Assembly: GCA_001275005.1 (NCBI GenBank)
Contig: JWZX01003141.1
Location: 1-17,042, forward strand
DNA: 17,042 nucleotides
From: Chrysochromulina tobinii
Lineage: Eukaryota; Haptophyta; Prymnesiales; Chrysochromulinaceae
Direction: 5' to 3'
In this document: in pieces, positions 12,601 through 15,600 of the stretch
How positions within the stretch are numbered: the first letter of the stretch is position 1
How the letters are laid out: every line of letters begins with the position of its first letter
Position numbers and translations under genes: made by a program
The notes under the pieces: generated by a model
What the model was told of the DNA's origin: nothing
What the model saw: only the letters and a program-made list of their open reading frames with translations
The model's database searches: none

Positions 12601-15600
12601 GTATCACTCCCCAGCGGGTGTCTGCGCCTCGTGCGACGCCACGTGCGCGACGTGCGACGGCCCTGGCAGCTGCCTGAGCTGCAGCGTGGGTGGTGGCACG
12701 CCCTACATGCACAATGGCCAATGCGTGTCCATGTGCCCGGTGGGCTTTCCAAGGGATAACTCGACGATGACGTGCCAGCCCTGCCACCCCACCTGCAGTA
12801 CGTGCACGGCGCCGGCAGATGCCAGCCGCTGCATCACGTGCCTGGCGAGCTCCTCCACCCCCTTCAAGGCGTATCAGGTTGCAGTTGGCAATTGCAGCAC
12901 CTTCTGTCCGCTCGGCCAGTTTGGCGATTCGTCAGCAGGCAGCTGTGCGCCATGCCCTTCGAACTGCAAGTCGTGCACAAACTCCACCCAGTGCACAGAG
13001 TGCGTGTCGAACTTCATGACCGTGCGCAACGGCGCGTTCGTTGACAAGCCGCCTCCCAGCAACAGCACTGCGTCGGCTGCATCAGCTGAGCTCAGGGGAT
13101 TGGGCACGACAGCAGCGTCGGCCTCTGCGACCGGTGGGCTCGACACTGGCTATCCGGTCAGCAGCGTCGGGTTGCAAGTGCCCTTTATGCCGCAAGCCCG
13201 TCCGGCCAACAATGTCAGCTTCCCTTTCACACCAGAGATCCAGCGCGTCCTCCTCGTCGGAAGGATGTGGGCGAACCCCCCGCCGCTCCCACCGCCGCCC
13301 CCCATGACGCCACCGCCACCGCCACCGCCCCCACCCCGCCACCTAAGTTGCCACCGGCACCCCCGCCCCCGACAATGCCACCACCGCTTGAGCCGCCTCC
13401 TCCCTTGCCTCCCTTTAAGATATCGCTTCCCTCAGCGCCGTTGCCTTTGATGCCTCCACGGCCGCCGCCGCCATCCCCGCCACCTCCGTCGCCGCTGCCA
13501 TCCCCGCCACCTCCGTCGCCGTCGCCCCCACCACCTTCGCCATCGCCCCCGCCTCCTTCGCCGCCTCCGCCGTCGCCGTCGCCGCCCCGGCCGCCGCTTT
13601 CCCCGCCTGCCTTGAACGTGCCTCTGTTTGGCAACTTGAAGTTGAGCTTCAACGGTGAGACGACAGAGGCGATCTCAGTGGGCGAGCTCGGGCGCATGAT
13701 CCTCGAAAACCGCGTCAACAACACCGGTGCAAACCAGGCCGCCATGTTCGTCAAGAGTAAGCTCGAGGCGCTCACCGTGATCTCTTCTGTTGGCGTCACC
13801 GCTCGGGCCACCAGGGATTTCGCCACTTCTTCCATTAGTCTCGCGTTTGACGTCGAGTTCCACTATGGCGAGCTTGTCACGACACCCCTGAATCTTGGCA
13901 GCATGCCGCCTCTCGGCTTAGATGTGAGCGGCATCGCGGGGCTGATCTCGGCAGGGCTCCAGGTTGTGCAAGAGGGCACCGCGCCAGTAAACTTCTCCTT
14001 CCCGGAGCAGCAGATCTCCATCAGCGCGTCGTCTACGGTGCTCGCTTCTCTTGGCGGCGGACTGACGATCTCCTTTAGGAATCAGACGACGGCACTCTTC
14101 CCCGCCAACGCGACCGCCTCGGAGATGCGCGACGCCCTCATGGACCTGGAGACCATTGGCGAGATTGAAGTCTTCCGCGAGGAAGTCATCGAGGGAGGCG
14201 CCTTTGCTGGGCTGCGCTGGACGATTCGCTTTTATGCCGACGGCGATCCGCCACACATGGGCCCTCAGCCTGACCTGGTGCTCAATCTCAACAACCTTGT
14301 GTGCGGGAGCTGTCCGCCGCCGCCGCCGCCGCCCGCTATCTCGAACGCCACGTCCAGCAACTCCTCGTCAACGAACTCATCGTCCACGAACTCCATCAAT
14401 GGCCGCCGCCAGCTGCAATCTGCCTTTTCGGGACTCTCGTTTAGCACTGCGGTCACGGCGGCGGGCTCGACGCCCTTTGCACAGATCGACGAGACCAAGC
14501 TGAACGTCGAAGAGGATTTCTCGGCGAATCCCAACCAAACTACTGCCCAGCAGTTGCCGTACATTGCGCCGGTTCACATCTGCGGCAACGGTATTCGCAG
14601 CACGGCCGAGGACTGTGACGATGGCAACACACAAGGCGGGGACGGATGTAACGCGCTCTGCAGTATCGAGGTTGGCTTTACGTGCTCCTCGACGACTGAT
14701 GTCGCAGGCGGCTCTGGCATCGGCGGCCTCGACACATGCCGCCCATTGTGCGGCGATGGCAAGCGGATCGTTTGGATTGCTACCGACGAGTGCGACGACA
14801 ACAACACCCTCAGTGGTGATGGGTGCAGCGCCAACTGCACCATCGAGACCGGCTTTGCATGCTCAGGTGGCAGCCTCACCTCAAAGGACACGTGCCTATC
14901 GGTCTGCGGTGATGGCAAGCGTGTGGGAACTGAGCTGTGCGATGACGGCAACCAGCTGACATTGGATGGCTGCAGCCAGACGTGCGCCATCGAAGCTGGC
15001 TTCACATGCGCGGGTGGCAGCCGCACGTCGCCGGACACGTGTCAGCGGTGCCACTCCTCCTGTGCCACGTGCACGGGCCCGTCCGCAACCCAGTGCTCCA
15101 CGTGCGCCTCGTCACAGCCCTTCTTCAACTCGCCTGGCTCATGCCTCGCCTCGTGCCTGCCTATTGGCAAGTACGCGGACGGCAATTCTGTCTGCCAGCC
15201 TTGCAACGCGGCGTGTGGCACGTGCAGGGGCCCCGGGAGCTCTAGCTGCGTCAGCTGCACGTCGCCGGACACGCCGTTCCTGCACAGCGGCAGCTGCGTG
15301 CCCCAGTGCCCCTCCTCGGGCGTCTTCACCGAGATCATGACCTCAGGCGCGCGGTGCACGCCGTGCCCCTCGAGCTGCCTCACCTGCAGCGGCTCCAGCA
15401 GCACCTCGTGCCTCACATGCCCCGCGAGCGGCACTAAGTATTACAATGCGGGCGCCTGCGTCGCGTCATGCCCGAGCGGCAAGTACGCGCGCTCCTCGGA
15501 CAACACGTGCGCCACGTGCCACGAGACATGCGCCAGCTGCTCTGCTGGCACGTCAACGAGCTGCACGTCCTGCCCGGCGGGCGCCACCCACGACCCTGTG

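Noticed and set aside
690-13337. Programmed ribosomal frameshifting at the five sites
   Set aside because: The sites share no slippery heptamer with downstream structure, their direction is mixed (four one way, one the other), and five in one gene would be extraordinary. Sequence error is simpler.
13470-13530. CRISPR array or other repeat element
   Set aside because: The repeated ccatccccgccacctccgtc unit is in-frame proline-coding low-complexity sequence with no unique spacers.
13227-13835. Minus-strand Gly-rich open frame of 202 codons
   Set aside because: The Gly runs are simply the complement of the Pro codons in linker 6; no independent support.
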